Positions 34,861 through 43,991 of a DNA stretch of 64,000 nt are shown in pieces. The stretch is from contig DDLX01000042.1 in assembly GCA_002340355.1 (NCBI GenBank), positions 17,543-81,542 of the forward strand, given 5' to 3'. The notes beneath the pieces were generated by a model, which was not told the DNA's origin, ran no database searches, and saw only the letters and a list, made by a program, of their open reading frames with translations. Source of the DNA: Cytophagales bacterium UBA2561 (lineage in GTDB: Bacteria; Bacteroidota; Bacteroidia; Cytophagales; Thermoflexibacteraceae). The position numbers and the translations under genes are program-made. The stretch's first letter is position 1. Each line of letters begins with the position of its first letter.

Positions 34861-35682
34861 ATGGAAAAACAGTTAAGTTTAACAGAATCAGAGGAGCAAA
34901 AAATAAATACAGCTCTTGAACATACCTATGGTCGTCAGTCAGATGTACAGGCAAAAATGGGCAAAATAACTGCCTTAGTCAAAGGAGTTGAGTTAGATAC
35001 TGTGACCACAAAATATATCTCCGAGGTCCTCATAAATGGATTGTGTGGAGGTTGGGTAGAGGTATTTATGCGATATCCAGATTGGGTAGAGCCAATTTAT
35101 AATGCCGTACGTTCATGGAAAAGCTCATCAACTCTCCCTACGAAAGAGATGCTTGAAGCCTTTAAAAATCATCTGGAAAAGACGACTAAATTTAATGGTA
35201 CGGAGCATCCTGTTAGGCTATTGCATGATGTGTATGATGCAATGGGGCGTTTAGAGCCAGAGGCAGGTTATGACAGTTTACCAAAATGGACAAATCTTAA
35301 AATAGGGGGACTTCCTATTTGTCCTACATTTAACCCCAAAATTCAGCTTGTAGAAACAAAATATAATTTGAGAAATAAAAATGCTGCTCAACTTGTTTGT
35401 CAAACAATTCAACAATTAACCAAGCCCGAGGTAAAAGGGGAATGTATGGCTCATATTGAGTCCGATAGTCATCATATGGCACTACGGGTACAAAAAATAC
35501 CTAAACCCAAAAGTACAAAGCTACGCTTATTAATTACAGTAGTAGAAACTGAGAAGAAAGGCATCGTGAAAATCAATGATTGGAAACAGGTTGAATCGAT
35601 TCTGAATTCATGGCTTGCTGAAGCAGAACCTAATCTAAAGTCTATTATTGTGCGGACCAAGTCAGTTGGTTTTAAACAATAA
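34861..35682 (+). CDS. Protein of unknown function downstream of the nuclease-like gene
   Basis: This 273-aa soluble protein starts MEKQLSLTESEEQKINTALE, with helical sequence over its first half (YISEVLINGLCGGWVEVFMR, YPDWVEPIYNAVRSW) and beta-rich sequence over the second (HMALRVQKIPK, KLRLLITVVETEKKG). No motif or family was recognised, and there is no signal peptide. It is in the same orientation as the PD-(D/E)XK-like gene 100 nt upstream and probably shares its transcript, so it could be a partner or immunity protein (inference from position). A hairpin terminator candidate follows at 35704-35733. Confidence 0.5.
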   Translation: MEKQLSLTESEEQKINTALEHTYGRQSDVQAKMGKITALVKGVELDTVTTKYISEVLINGLCGGWVEVFMRYPDWVEPIYNAVRSWKSSSTLPTKEMLEAFKNHLEKTTKFNGTEHPVRLLHDVYDAMGRLEPEAGYDSLPKWTNLKIGGLPICPTFNPKIQLVETKYNLRNKNAAQLVCQTIQQLTKPEVKGECMAHIESDSHHMALRVQKIPKPKSTKLRLLITVVETEKKGIVKINDWKQVESILNSWLAEAEPNLKSIIVRTKSVGFKQ

Positions 35683-35703
35683 AACCGCTCTTTAAACCTG
35701 TTC

Positions 35704-35733
35704 TTTGTAGGGATAAGTGCTTGTCCCTACAAA
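35704..35733 (+). terminator. Hairpin after the 273-aa gene
   Basis: The 10-bp perfect stem TTTGTAGGGA pairs with its complement over a 10-nt loop, starting 22 nt after the stop codon. The T-tract is short, so it could instead be part of the REP-like cluster that follows. Confidence 0.5.
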
Positions 35734-35819
35734 TAATTTCAGAATTATCATAATCTTTGAAACCTCTTTTTCTACTTTTTATCCTTTTGTTGTCCTAAGT
35801 CTTTAGCTTGCGATGACTT

Positions 35820-35985
35820 CAAATACACAAATCTGAAGATTTGACCCATGTATGACACTTTATATTTGTCATTCTAACGTCGAGTCTGAAGATTCGTAGC
35901 ATTTTTACGACGTAGAGACGCTTCGCTAAACTCTACGCCGAACGAGGGTCTCGCAAGCTAAGACTCAGACGAACGAGGGCAACCT
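35820..35985. repeat. Cluster of REP-like hairpins
   Basis: Successive short palindromes: CAAATCTGAAGATTTG, CGAGTCTGAAGATTCG, CGTAGAG paired with CTCTACG around GCTTCGC, and a GTCTCGCAAGCTAAGAC hairpin. A degenerate copy of parts of it occurs at 29459-29515. It lies between the convergent 273-aa and 152-aa genes. Confidence 0.55.
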
Positions 35986-35995
35986 TAATTTACAC

Positions 35996-36454
35996 TTAGT
36001 TTGCTTGTTCTAATGGCAGAATTTCTAATATTGTATGTCCATAATGCATACCAACGGTAAGATTAATCCTACCTTCATAAATTAAGAGTTCACATGGTCT
36101 TGCATTTAATTCTGGTGTGAGACTAACCTCTCCATTTGCAGAAATGACACCTAATATACTGTCAGTGGTATGTTGTTCTCTCATAGTTCTAATAACGCCC
36201 ATGATGGTATCATAGACCCTATGAGAGTTATTATCTTCTTTGAAGTAGAAAATAACTGTATTGGTGTCCTCATTATATACTTGCCCTCCTTGTCTTTGTC
36301 TTTCTTGGTTTCGAGGAGCATGACGAGTTACTGAGTTAGTAGTTACTGTATAAGTAGACTGTAATTCAACATCTTCATTCTCTTGACCCGTTCGAAATCT
36401 TGCTGGTATATTCCTCCAATTTGTACCTTCAATAGTAGGATTATTCTGTTGCAT
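35996..36454 (-). CDS. 152-aa protein of unknown function with shared leader
   Basis: The N-terminal 65 residues are polar and probably disordered (RNQERQRQGGQVYNED). A compact beta/alpha part follows (TVIFYFKEDNNSHRVYDTIM, GVISANGEVSLTPELNARPC, ELLIYEGRINLTVGMHYGHT). There is no signal peptide and I recognise no family. The gene is convergent with the 34044-35682 pair and is read from the third copy of the promoter-leader (36475-36619), with the -7-like box 101 nt and the hairpin 42 nt before its ATG. This places it in the same putative regulon as the aerolysin-like and nuclease-like genes. Confidence 0.5.
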   Translation of the reverse strand: MQQNNPTIEGTNWRNIPARFRTGQENEDVELQSTYTVTTNSVTRHAPRNQERQRQGGQVYNEDTNTVIFYFKEDNNSHRVYDTIMGVIRTMREQHTTDSILGVISANGEVSLTPELNARPCELLIYEGRINLTVGMHYGHTILEILPLEQAN

Positions 36455-36474
36455 TTTAAATATTGATATAAAAT

Positions 36475-36619
36475 TTCCCTACTCTATTTATTATCAGGCT
36501 TTTCGGAATCCGCCTATAAAATGGAGCTTGTGCGCATAATTCATTTTACAGAAGCAAAAGTAGGTGGGATAAAAAGGGGAAGAAAACCAAAAAAAGCGGG
36601 TTATCACAATTCCAAAGGA
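36475..36619 (-). promoter_or_regulatory. Shared promoter-leader, copy 3 (152-aa gene)
   Basis: In coding orientation: CTTCCTTTGGAATTGTGATA, CCCGCTTTTTTTGG, the box TACTTTTG (36555-36562, a full TAnnTTTG match), CTGTAAAATGAATT, the hairpin AGGCGGATTCCGAAAAGCCT (36496-36515) and AGAGTAGGGAAA. Together with copy 2 it forms an inverted pair bracketing the 34.0-36.5 kb genes. Confidence 0.75.
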
Positions 36620-36636
36620 AGTTTGACAGGAAAAAT

Positions 36637-36672
36637 AAAAGGCATTCGTACAGCAAAATACGAATGCCTTTT
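36637..36672. terminator. Strong bidirectional terminator after purL
   Basis: The perfect 14-bp stem AAAAGGCATTCGTA has an 8-nt loop and is followed by T-rich sequence on both strands. It ends purL transcription (gene end at 36685) and insulates it from the 152-aa gene's promoter. Confidence 0.85.
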
Positions 36673-36684
36673 TTATAAAAATAA

Positions 36685-38913
36685 TTAATTCAAGAACTCA
36701 CCCAAGGTATTATCATACAAACTTTTAGCTTCTTCCGAAGAAATGACGGTTTGTTCGTTGATGACATAATCCGAATCGGTTACTTTGCCGACCAACGTAA
36801 AATCTGCACCTTTTTCGGTCAAGAATTTTTCAAAATCAGCTTGTTTTTCAGGGGCAATCGAAACCACCGCACGGCTTTGCGATTCGCCAAACAAAAAGGC
36901 ATCTTTTCGGACTCCGCTTTTAGAAGCGTCAATGGTCTTTGCCTCAAATCCTAAACCACTTGCCAATGCCGATTCTGCCAATGCCACAAATAAACCTCCA
37001 TCCGAAATATCATGCGCCGAAGCAATCAATTTATTAGCAATTAATTCGGAGATAGTTTGCTGAAAATCAAATTCATAATCCAAATCAAAGGCAGGCGTTG
37101 GAGAGGCTTTTACACCATGATACGAGTACAAATATTCAGACGAAGCAATGCAATTTTCAGACTTCCCGATTTGATAAATTAAATCCCCCGAATTCTTGAA
37201 GTTCAAGGTCATTTTGTTCTCCAAACCTTCCAAAAGTCCCAACATTCCAATCGTTGGCGTAGGGAAAACAGGACCTTCATCTGAACTTTGATTATAAAAA
37301 CTCACATTTCCACCCGTAACTGGTGTTTTGAATTTTTCACAGCCTTTTTTCATGCCTTTGATAGCTCCGACAAAATGCCAATAAACCTCTGGAACATAAG
37401 GATTTCCAAAGTTCAAGCAGTTGGTAATGGCGACAGGTTCACCACCCGAACAAACAATATTTCGAGCGGCTTCAGCTACGGCAATCGCTGTACCTTCTTC
37501 GGGGTCAGCATTGACATAACGAGAATTACAATCCACCGTAATGACGATGTTTTTATCTGTTCCTTTGACATTTACAATTGCTGCATCCGAAGGCTGATTT
37601 GTTGAAGTATTTGCCGTTCCCACCATCGAATCGTATTGTTCATAAATCCAAGACCGTGAACAAATATTCGGATTTTTCAATAAATGATTCACAATTTTTG
37701 GATAATCTGCTTCCGAAGGTTCGGTAATTTGGTCAATATTGAATTTTTTAAATTCCTGAAAATAAGCAGGCTCTTTATATTCTCGGTTATAAACTGGCGC
37801 ACCACCACCCAAAACCAAATCATCAGCAGGAACATCGGCGACCAATTCATCACCTTCGTAAAAATGAAGTCGTTCGGTATCAGTAACTTCTCCAATTTGG
37901 ACGCAATTTAAATCCCATTTATCAAAAATCGCTTTGGCTTCGTCCTCTTTTCCTTTCTCAACCACAATCAACATCCGTTCTTGAGATTCAGATAATAAAA
38001 TCTCAAAAGGTTTCATGTTACTTTGTCGAGTTGGTACTTTGTTAAGGTCGATTTTCATGCCGTGTGCGCCTTTAGCACTCATTTCGGAAGTGGAACAAAT
38101 AATTCCTGCCGCTCCCATGTCCTGAATTCCAACTACAATTCCACTGGCAATAATTTCGAGAGATGCTTCAAGCAATAATTTTTCTTGAAAAGGGTCACCA
38201 ACTTGAACTGAAGGAAGGTCATTAACTGAGTCTTCGGTAATATCTTTGGAGGCAAATGCTGCTCCATGAATTCCGTCTTTTCCAGTCGAAGAACCGACAA
38301 TAAAAACAGGATTTCCGACACCGTAAGAAGTTGCCGAAGCAGTTTTATCCGTTTCTACAATCCCAGCCGAAAACGCATTGACCAAAGGATTGATATTGTA
38401 ACAATCATCAAAATAAACCTCTCCGCCCACCGTAGGAACTCCAAAGGCATTGCCATAATCACCAATTCCTTTGACCACACCACGAACTAACCATTTGGTT
38501 TTGTCAGATTCAATATTTCCAAATCGAAGGGAATTTAGTTGAGCGATTGGACGTGCGCCCATCGTGAAAATATCCCGATTAATTCCACCAACTCCAGTCG
38601 CCGCACCTTGATAGGGTTCAAGAGCCGAAGGGTGGTTATGTGATTCAATTTTGAAGCAACAAGCCAAGCCATCCCCAATATCTACCAAACCCGCATTTTC
38701 TTCACCTGCCTCGGCAAGCATTCTATCGGATTCACGAGGCAAGGTTTTGAGCCAAACAATTGAGTTTTTGTAAGAACAATGTTCTGACCACATGACCGAA
38801 AAAATACTTAATTCTGTAAAATTCGGTGTTCGTCCTAAAATTTCCTTGATTTTCTCAAACTCTTCTTCGAGAAGCCCCAACTTTTGGGCGGTTTCTACGG
38901 TAGGAAGTTTCAT
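36685..38913 (-). CDS. purL: Phosphoribosylformylglycinamidine synthase, small-type PurL
   Basis: This 742-aa enzyme is the standard length of the PurL subunit that works with PurQ and PurS. The N-terminus (FTELSIFSVMWSEHCSYKNS) carries the family's conserved WSEHCSYK block. ESHNHPSALEPYQGAATGVG is the ATP/Mg loop with the catalytic His, followed by GGINRD and GDPFQEKLLLEAS. The second half repeats the AIR-synthase-like fold (TGGNVSFYNQS, SAHDISDGGL, FGESQSR). It catalyses the ATP-dependent amidation of FGAR in purine synthesis. It is a single gene with a strong terminator, and no purine riboswitch was recognised upstream. Confidence 0.95.
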   Translation of the reverse strand: MKLPTVETAQKLGLLEEEFEKIKEILGRTPNFTELSIFSVMWSEHCSYKNSIVWLKTLPRESDRMLAEAGEENAGLVDIGDGLACCFKIESHNHPSALEPYQGAATGVGGINRDIFTMGARPIAQLNSLRFGNIESDKTKWLVRGVVKGIGDYGNAFGVPTVGGEVYFDDCYNINPLVNAFSAGIVETDKTASATSYGVGNPVFIVGSSTGKDGIHGAAFASKDITEDSVNDLPSVQVGDPFQEKLLLEASLEIIASGIVVGIQDMGAAGIICSTSEMSAKGAHGMKIDLNKVPTRQSNMKPFEILLSESQERMLIVVEKGKEDEAKAIFDKWDLNCVQIGEVTDTERLHFYEGDELVADVPADDLVLGGGAPVYNREYKEPAYFQEFKKFNIDQITEPSEADYPKIVNHLLKNPNICSRSWIYEQYDSMVGTANTSTNQPSDAAIVNVKGTDKNIVITVDCNSRYVNADPEEGTAIAVAEAARNIVCSGGEPVAITNCLNFGNPYVPEVYWHFVGAIKGMKKGCEKFKTPVTGGNVSFYNQSSDEGPVFPTPTIGMLGLLEGLENKMTLNFKNSGDLIYQIGKSENCIASSEYLYSYHGVKASPTPAFDLDYEFDFQQTISELIANKLIASAHDISDGGLFVALAESALASGLGFEAKTIDASKSGVRKDAFLFGESQSRAVVSIAPEKQADFEKFLTEKGADFTLVGKVTDSDYVINEQTVISSEEAKSLYDNTLGEFLN

Positions 38914-39096
38914 ATTTTATATGATTAAGCGATTTCGTTACAAGTCCATTAAAAGAACGAAGGTCGGAAATTAGAAGGAATTTTTTGGCGATTTCTCTAA
39001 GGATAGATATTATCACAATCTAATTAACTTATTAGGTCTCTCAAAAATATCCTAATTTTTACTTTTTAGAAAATAGAAGTATTTAGGGTTAATTGA

Positions 39097-39384
39097 TTAA
39101 ATCCTTAGGCTAACTCCTTCAATTTTAGCAGCTTCCTTATAAATCCGAATGATATCCAAGGAGGAAATCATTACTGTTTGAATTTTTAATATTTTAGTTT
39201 CATTCCTATCCTGAGTAGAAATCAAAACCGTTGGGTCAAATAATGACTTAATTTGAGTTATTTTTTCTTCTTGCTCACCTAGCGCAACCATTAATTCAAA
39301 TACATAAATCGAAGGAAATACGTAATCTTTTTCGAGTTGCTCTCTCAATTTTCGATAAAAAAGAGCTTTTTCTTTTTCTGTCAT
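39097..39384 (-). CDS. DUF493 family protein
   Basis: This 95-aa protein matches DUF493 (YbeD-like, ferredoxin-like fold): YVFPSIYVFELMVALG (about 21-36) corresponds to the FPxxYxFKxI segment, and ILKIQTVMISSLDIIRIYKE to the later strand and helix. The family is proposed to be a small regulatory or ACT-like domain, without a proven function here. It is cytoplasmic and lies 42 bp upstream-to-downstream of the 498-aa gene in the same direction, probably as part of the 41483-39097 leftward unit. Confidence 0.75.
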   Translation of the reverse strand: MTEKEKALFYRKLREQLEKDYVFPSIYVFELMVALGEQEEKITQIKSLFDPTVLISTQDRNETKILKIQTVMISSLDIIRIYKEAAKIEGVSLRI

Positions 39385-39426
39385 TTTAAATCTAAAAATA
39401 GTATTTTTCGAATAAATTAGTTTGCC

Positions 39427-40923
39427 TTAAAATTTAAATTTGGCTAGATAAAAAACTTCTCGTTTCCCTTTATCATCTGTGTTTTCGGTATTACGAACAA
39501 CTCGATAGCCACTTGCCAAAAAATAGTTATCATACCAATTAAAAACAGATTCTCGTGTGGCTCTTCGGATTTTATCTTTAGAATAAAAAACGGGTACTCT
39601 TCGAATAGGAAATGTTTTGGGAGTTTCAGTTTTGGTAAAAGAAGCAGCATAAAACTTTGATTCTCTTCCGTGATAAAACAGCCATTCATTACCTCGTTTT
39701 TTGAGTGCAGAAATAACTCGTAAATTTCTTAATTTGAAGTAGTTATGTTTTATAGAATTATCCCAAAGCAGTTCTCCTTCCTTGTCCATTGTTATCATAA
39801 ATCCGTGTGTATAAATGAAGCCTTCTAAAATATGTCCTCCTCGAACAGGAGTACGCCATGTATTGAAAGGGTCAAGAGGATTGTCTTGTTGATAAACAGG
39901 ATAATAGGCTTCTCCGACCAAAATTAATTGATCATCTATCCACATCGGATGGCGCAACAATACACGAGAAGTACGGGTATAATTAGGATCTTTTTTCGAG
40001 TCTTTTATACGATTTTGTTGTTTTTTAGGCAAATAATTGAAGAAGTTTTCTAAATCTGTAAATTTGTAAAATTTGAAGAAATCAGGTTTTTGATTGTCTG
40101 CTTTGGCATCAAACTGAGCAACAAAAAAACCTTCGGGCAAAGTTCGAAAAGTAGAAGCATATACCCCTGAAAAAAGATGTTTATTTCCTACAGTTTTGAG
40201 TTTAGCATCAAAAATAATGGGTTCTTTACCATCATAAACCGTGTATTCATGTTTTAATGTTGCTGTTTGGAGGGCAAACGTTTTAACTTTTACTACAAAA
40301 TGACGATACTTTTGATGCATGACAGTGATATAAATCTCCTGATTTTGACGGCTTATACTAATAGCAGAAATTTTCGTTTTTCGAGTGAGGGAAGCCGATA
40401 ATGCCTTGACTCTAGGATTTTTCTGATTCAAATCAAAATGAAAAATTATAGGTATTCTTCGAAGCATTCCTGTTACAAAACAATGTCCATCTACTACTAC
40501 AAAACTCGAAATCAATAGTTTTTTGAGGGTAAATAAATGATGAATTTTAGATTGTAATGTTTTGGTATTCAAGGCTAAAACTTGAAGCTCATCTTTTTTG
40601 TAATTGTAAAATAATGAATATGAAACACCTTTATCTTGTGAGCGTCCAACCAAATATAATTTAGGAGAAATGGAAATAGTGGTACTATCCAATAGCTGGA
40701 AATTAGTATCTAGTCTAATAAAAGTCCAATTATTATTACTAGATAATATAGGTGATTTTTCCGACTTAGTAAGCAATAACCCTTCTTTTCCAAGCGATTG
40801 TATTAAGTAATTATTTTCAGGATAAATAGCTGGAATTTCTAATACCTTTGTGGAATCAGATTGTCCGTATGTATTAAAAAATGCTCCGATAAATAATCCC
40901 AAAAAAAGTAGAAGTTGTTTCAT
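39427..40923 (-). CDS. Secreted protein of unknown function
   Basis: This 498-aa protein has a clear signal peptide (MKQLLLFLGLFIGAFFNTYG, cleavage near Gln). The body is beta-rich with recurring strands of about 45-residue periodicity (YLVGRSQDKGVSYSLFYN, GHCFVTGMLRRIPIIFHFDL, KHLFSGVYASTFRTLPEGFF), which suggests a propeller-like fold. The C-terminal strand reads REVFYLAKFKF. No family was identified. It is followed by the DUF493 gene and preceded by a second small exported protein (41001-41483), all leftward and closely spaced, so an operon is likely. Confidence 0.55.
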   Translation of the reverse strand: MKQLLLFLGLFIGAFFNTYGQSDSTKVLEIPAIYPENNYLIQSLGKEGLLLTKSEKSPILSSNNNWTFIRLDTNFQLLDSTTISISPKLYLVGRSQDKGVSYSLFYNYKKDELQVLALNTKTLQSKIHHLFTLKKLLISSFVVVDGHCFVTGMLRRIPIIFHFDLNQKNPRVKALSASLTRKTKISAISISRQNQEIYITVMHQKYRHFVVKVKTFALQTATLKHEYTVYDGKEPIIFDAKLKTVGNKHLFSGVYASTFRTLPEGFFVAQFDAKADNQKPDFFKFYKFTDLENFFNYLPKKQQNRIKDSKKDPNYTRTSRVLLRHPMWIDDQLILVGEAYYPVYQQDNPLDPFNTWRTPVRGGHILEGFIYTHGFMITMDKEGELLWDNSIKHNYFKLRNLRVISALKKRGNEWLFYHGRESKFYAASFTKTETPKTFPIRRVPVFYSKDKIRRATRESVFNWYDNYFLASGYRVVRNTENTDDKGKREVFYLAKFKF

Positions 40924-41000
40924 AACTTAGCATTAATCTGACGGATGTTTTTAATATAAAAATCTGATTATCAATATTTAAAATCTTTCTGTAATACCCT

Positions 41001-41483
41001 CTATAATATTGAGAAAGATTCAAAATAATTCGTTACTCTTTTATCGTTGATATACGATTTATCTGAAATTACTAATAATTGGAAAATCTTATTTTGATGC
41101 ACTAAAATACGGCATTGAATATAAACATTGTCTGCATTTCTGAACTTCAGATTAATACCTGTTCCTCCTGAAAAAGACTCCGAAGATGTAACTATTCCAT
41201 TATGAGTTAGTGTTTTAACGATACCATTAACTAACTGAATTTGATGTTGCTTTTTTAATGATTTATCCAGTTCAGTAATCACAATACCGTAGGCAGTTTC
41301 TCGACTCTTGGAACGATACTGCCATGTCGTATATTTCCCTTCTTTTTTTTCAAGGGAAGGCTCATTAGGAAAAGCAATTTTGAATCCCGCCTCTCGATAT
41401 AAATAAATTTGATACGACTCGGATTGACCGTAAACTGTCCCCGAAATAACCATAAAAACCAACCAAAATCCAATATTTTTCAT
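41001..41483 (-). CDS. Small secreted protein, possibly PsbP-like fold
   Basis: This 160-aa protein has a signal peptide ending at ISGTVYG-QSES. The mature part starts YLYREAGFKIAFPNEPSLEK and ends YINDKRVTNYFESFSIL. That pattern (a short strand, an F-P-x-x-P turn, then a terminal helix with F-x-S-F) is common in small exported Bacteroidota and PsbP/DUF1795-like proteins. This is a resemblance only. It is probably transcribed with the 498-aa gene 77 bp downstream. Confidence 0.5.
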   Translation of the reverse strand: MKNIGFWLVFMVISGTVYGQSESYQIYLYREAGFKIAFPNEPSLEKKEGKYTTWQYRSKSRETAYGIVITELDKSLKKQHQIQLVNGIVKTLTHNGIVTSSESFSGGTGINLKFRNADNVYIQCRILVHQNKIFQLLVISDKSYINDKRVTNYFESFSIL

Positions 41484-41656
41484 TACTATTATAAATGATA
41501 AATTATTAATATTTTTAAAACAATATTAATTTTGTTTATGACCAATAAAATACGGACTAAGATGTGAACTTTTTTCTTAAAAATACTATCTTTAGCTTTC
41601 TTTACTACAATAAAGTAATGAATTTCATTCAAGCAACTTCATCCCACTTTTGACTT

Positions 41657-43759
41657 ATGTTCTGGACACCTTATGTTTTTGTACGATTAGTCGGCTGGCT
41701 TATTTTAGGTATTGCATTTTACTTCATCTTTGAACCTAATTTTTCTTATTGGGTCGAATTATTTGGTATCCTAACCTTATGTTATGGCTTTTTATTTCAG
41801 TATATTCGCCGTCAAAAATCATATCAATTTGCTTCTATTTTTGGCAATTTAGCCTTTTTGTTGGTCTTTATTTTTGGCATTGCTCTCACGGATTTAAAAA
41901 CTCCTCATCAACATCCCAACCACTTCATAAATTTTAAAGATTCTGTAACTCATTTTGAGGCTGTTTTAGTTTCTGACCTCAGTGAAAAACTAAAATCCTA
42001 TAAAGCGGAGGTTCAAATTTCACGAGTGTATTCAGCCCAAAGATGGCATTTTGTCAAAAGCAAAGCGATTATCTATTTTCAGAAATCAACCCTATTTACG
42101 GATTTTCATTATGGTACAAAAATTATTGCTAAAGGTTTTCCTCACTTAATTCGTCCACCTGAAAACCCTGAAACCTTTGATTATCAAAGTTATTTAAAAA
42201 ATAAAGGGATTTATCATCAGTTATATTTACCGCAGAGTGCTGTTGTGAAGATGGGAGAAGAACCATTGAATTGGGGATTAAATTTTGCTTACCAAATACG
42301 CCGATTTTGTGCTGATAAATTACGAAAATATGTTCCTAATCCTGAATCTGCTAGCATTGTGGTAGCTTTAGTATTGGGTTTAAAAGATGGCATTAGCCAT
42401 GAACTTCGAGAGGTTTATACTTCAGCAGGGGTTATACATGTTTTGGCAGTTTCAGGGCTTCATGTTGGTATCATTTTCATGCTGATTTCCAAAGTTTTTC
42501 ATCGCTTGAATGACACTAAGAAAGGAAAGTTACTTTTTACTTTTTTAGTGATTGGTATTCTTTTTTTGTACGCCTTAATTACTGGATTTTCGCCGTCTGT
42601 GGTGCGCTCGGTGGTGATGTTTTCTTCTTTTACATGGGCAACTGCCAGCCAACGTGGGTCAAATATTTATAATACTATTGCTTTTTCAGCTTTTGTAATG
42701 TTGTGTTACAACCCTTATTTTTTGATAGAGGTCGGTTTTCAATTATCATATTTAGCTGTTATTGGTATTGTTTACTTTTATCCCAAATTATATCCTTTAT
42801 GGACTCCACCTTGGAAAGGTCTCCGCTTTTTTTGGCAATTGATAATTGTTTCAGTATCTGCACAAATTGCCGTGACTCCAATTAGTTTATACTATTTTCA
42901 TCAATTTTCAGTGTATTTCTTATTGGCAAATGCCCTTATAGTACCATTAATTCCGTGTTTAATTGGTTTGAGTTTAGGCACGTTAGGACTTTCATTTTTA
43001 GATATTTTCTCAGAAAATGGGGATAATATTTTAGCCGAGTTTTTAGGTGAAGTTTTGAGTAAATTCATGATGATTCTTAACACTGGCTTAACCTATGTCA
43101 ATCGTTTACCGTTCTATTTAGTAGAAAATGTTTCTATTTCTGCCTTCGAAACGATCCTACTTTATGGGGTCATAGTTGGAATATCGTGTTTATTCTATTT
43201 TCGTAAATTTTGGATTTTATGGTTTGTCCTAAGTTGTTCCGTAATTTTTTGTGGACAAGCAATTTATAAATATTGGAATACCAGCCAACAACGCCAATTG
43301 GTAATTTATAGCTTAAAAAGTGCAAATGTGGCTTTTATAGATGGTCATGAGGTTACTTTGCTTTCTGATTCCATAACGGTTCATAATCAAAAGCAACTAC
43401 AAACACAACTAGGAGGACATTGGCGAAAACAAAATATTAGAATAGCTAATTTCTTCTCATTCCCTAAAAGTACACGTAAGAAATATATATCCTTAGCAAA
43501 ATTTAACAAAATAAGTATTTTAATAAACCCTAAAAAACGAAAAATAAACTTAAATAAAATACCTAATGCAGATATTTTAATTTTAGATTACCATCATTAT
43601 AATGAATTATTAAAATTAAACAAAAATAAATTTATTGAGATTATTATTACTCATATTCCTAAAAATATTCCGCTAACAGATTTGAAACAAATACTTGCCA
43701 AAAAGTGCCAAAAATTCACTTTAATTCATCAAAATCATAGTTTTATACAATCTTTTTAA
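41657..43759 (+). CDS. comEC: ComEC/Rec2-family DNA uptake channel
   Basis: This 700-aa polytopic membrane protein has N-terminal helices and a DUF4131-like OB domain (about 60-200: EAVLVSDLSEKLKSYKAEVQ, RPPENPETFDYQSYLKNKG). The competence domain follows, with its signature VVALVLGLKDGISHELREVY, TSAGVIHVLAVSGLHVGIIF. The C-terminal 150 residues are soluble, Lys/Asn-rich, and lack the HxHxDH motif of a full metallo-beta-lactamase domain, as in several Bacteroidota homologues. It is expected to carry single-stranded DNA across the inner membrane during transformation. It is divergent from the exported-protein operon at 39097-41483. Confidence 0.9.
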   Translation: MFWTPYVFVRLVGWLILGIAFYFIFEPNFSYWVELFGILTLCYGFLFQYIRRQKSYQFASIFGNLAFLLVFIFGIALTDLKTPHQHPNHFINFKDSVTHFEAVLVSDLSEKLKSYKAEVQISRVYSAQRWHFVKSKAIIYFQKSTLFTDFHYGTKIIAKGFPHLIRPPENPETFDYQSYLKNKGIYHQLYLPQSAVVKMGEEPLNWGLNFAYQIRRFCADKLRKYVPNPESASIVVALVLGLKDGISHELREVYTSAGVIHVLAVSGLHVGIIFMLISKVFHRLNDTKKGKLLFTFLVIGILFLYALITGFSPSVVRSVVMFSSFTWATASQRGSNIYNTIAFSAFVMLCYNPYFLIEVGFQLSYLAVIGIVYFYPKLYPLWTPPWKGLRFFWQLIIVSVSAQIAVTPISLYYFHQFSVYFLLANALIVPLIPCLIGLSLGTLGLSFLDIFSENGDNILAEFLGEVLSKFMMILNTGLTYVNRLPFYLVENVSISAFETILLYGVIVGISCLFYFRKFWILWFVLSCSVIFCGQAIYKYWNTSQQRQLVIYSLKSANVAFIDGHEVTLLSDSITVHNQKQLQTQLGGHWRKQNIRIANFFSFPKSTRKKYISLAKFNKISILINPKKRKINLNKIPNADILILDYHHYNELLKLNKNKFIEIIITHIPKNIPLTDLKQILAKKCQKFTLIHQNHSFIQSF

Positions 43760-43864
43760 GTTTAGAATCAATGAATTCAATTGGTTATTATAGATTATAT
43801 TCCTTGTAGAAAAACCTTGTTTTGTTGAACAGATAAAAGTTTATAAAAAAATTTGGATAAAATC

Positions 43865-43895
43865 TTGGACATCCAAAAAACCATGCTTATCTTTG
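43865..43895 (+). promoter_or_regulatory. Well-formed Bacteroidota promoter
   Basis: TTG (43865-43867), a 20-nt spacer and TATCTTTG (43888-43895) fit the TTG/TAnnTTTG consensus. The transcript would run into the 54-codon ORF at 43992-44156 and end at the hairpin at 44240-44266. Confidence 0.6.
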
Positions 43896-43991
43896 AACCT
43901 GACATTTGTGCTATTTATACTAACCCTAAACAATTTTATCGCACCCACATTGACTTTCATTGTTTATTCTGTTACCAAAAACTAATCTGCC

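Noticed and set aside
35820..35985. Possible CRISPR array
   Set aside because: The palindromes differ from each other and are not evenly spaced, with no constant repeat, so it is a REP-like cluster.
36685..38913. Several forward frames over purL (for example 36785-37063)
   Set aside because: They are antisense shadows of a well-conserved gene.
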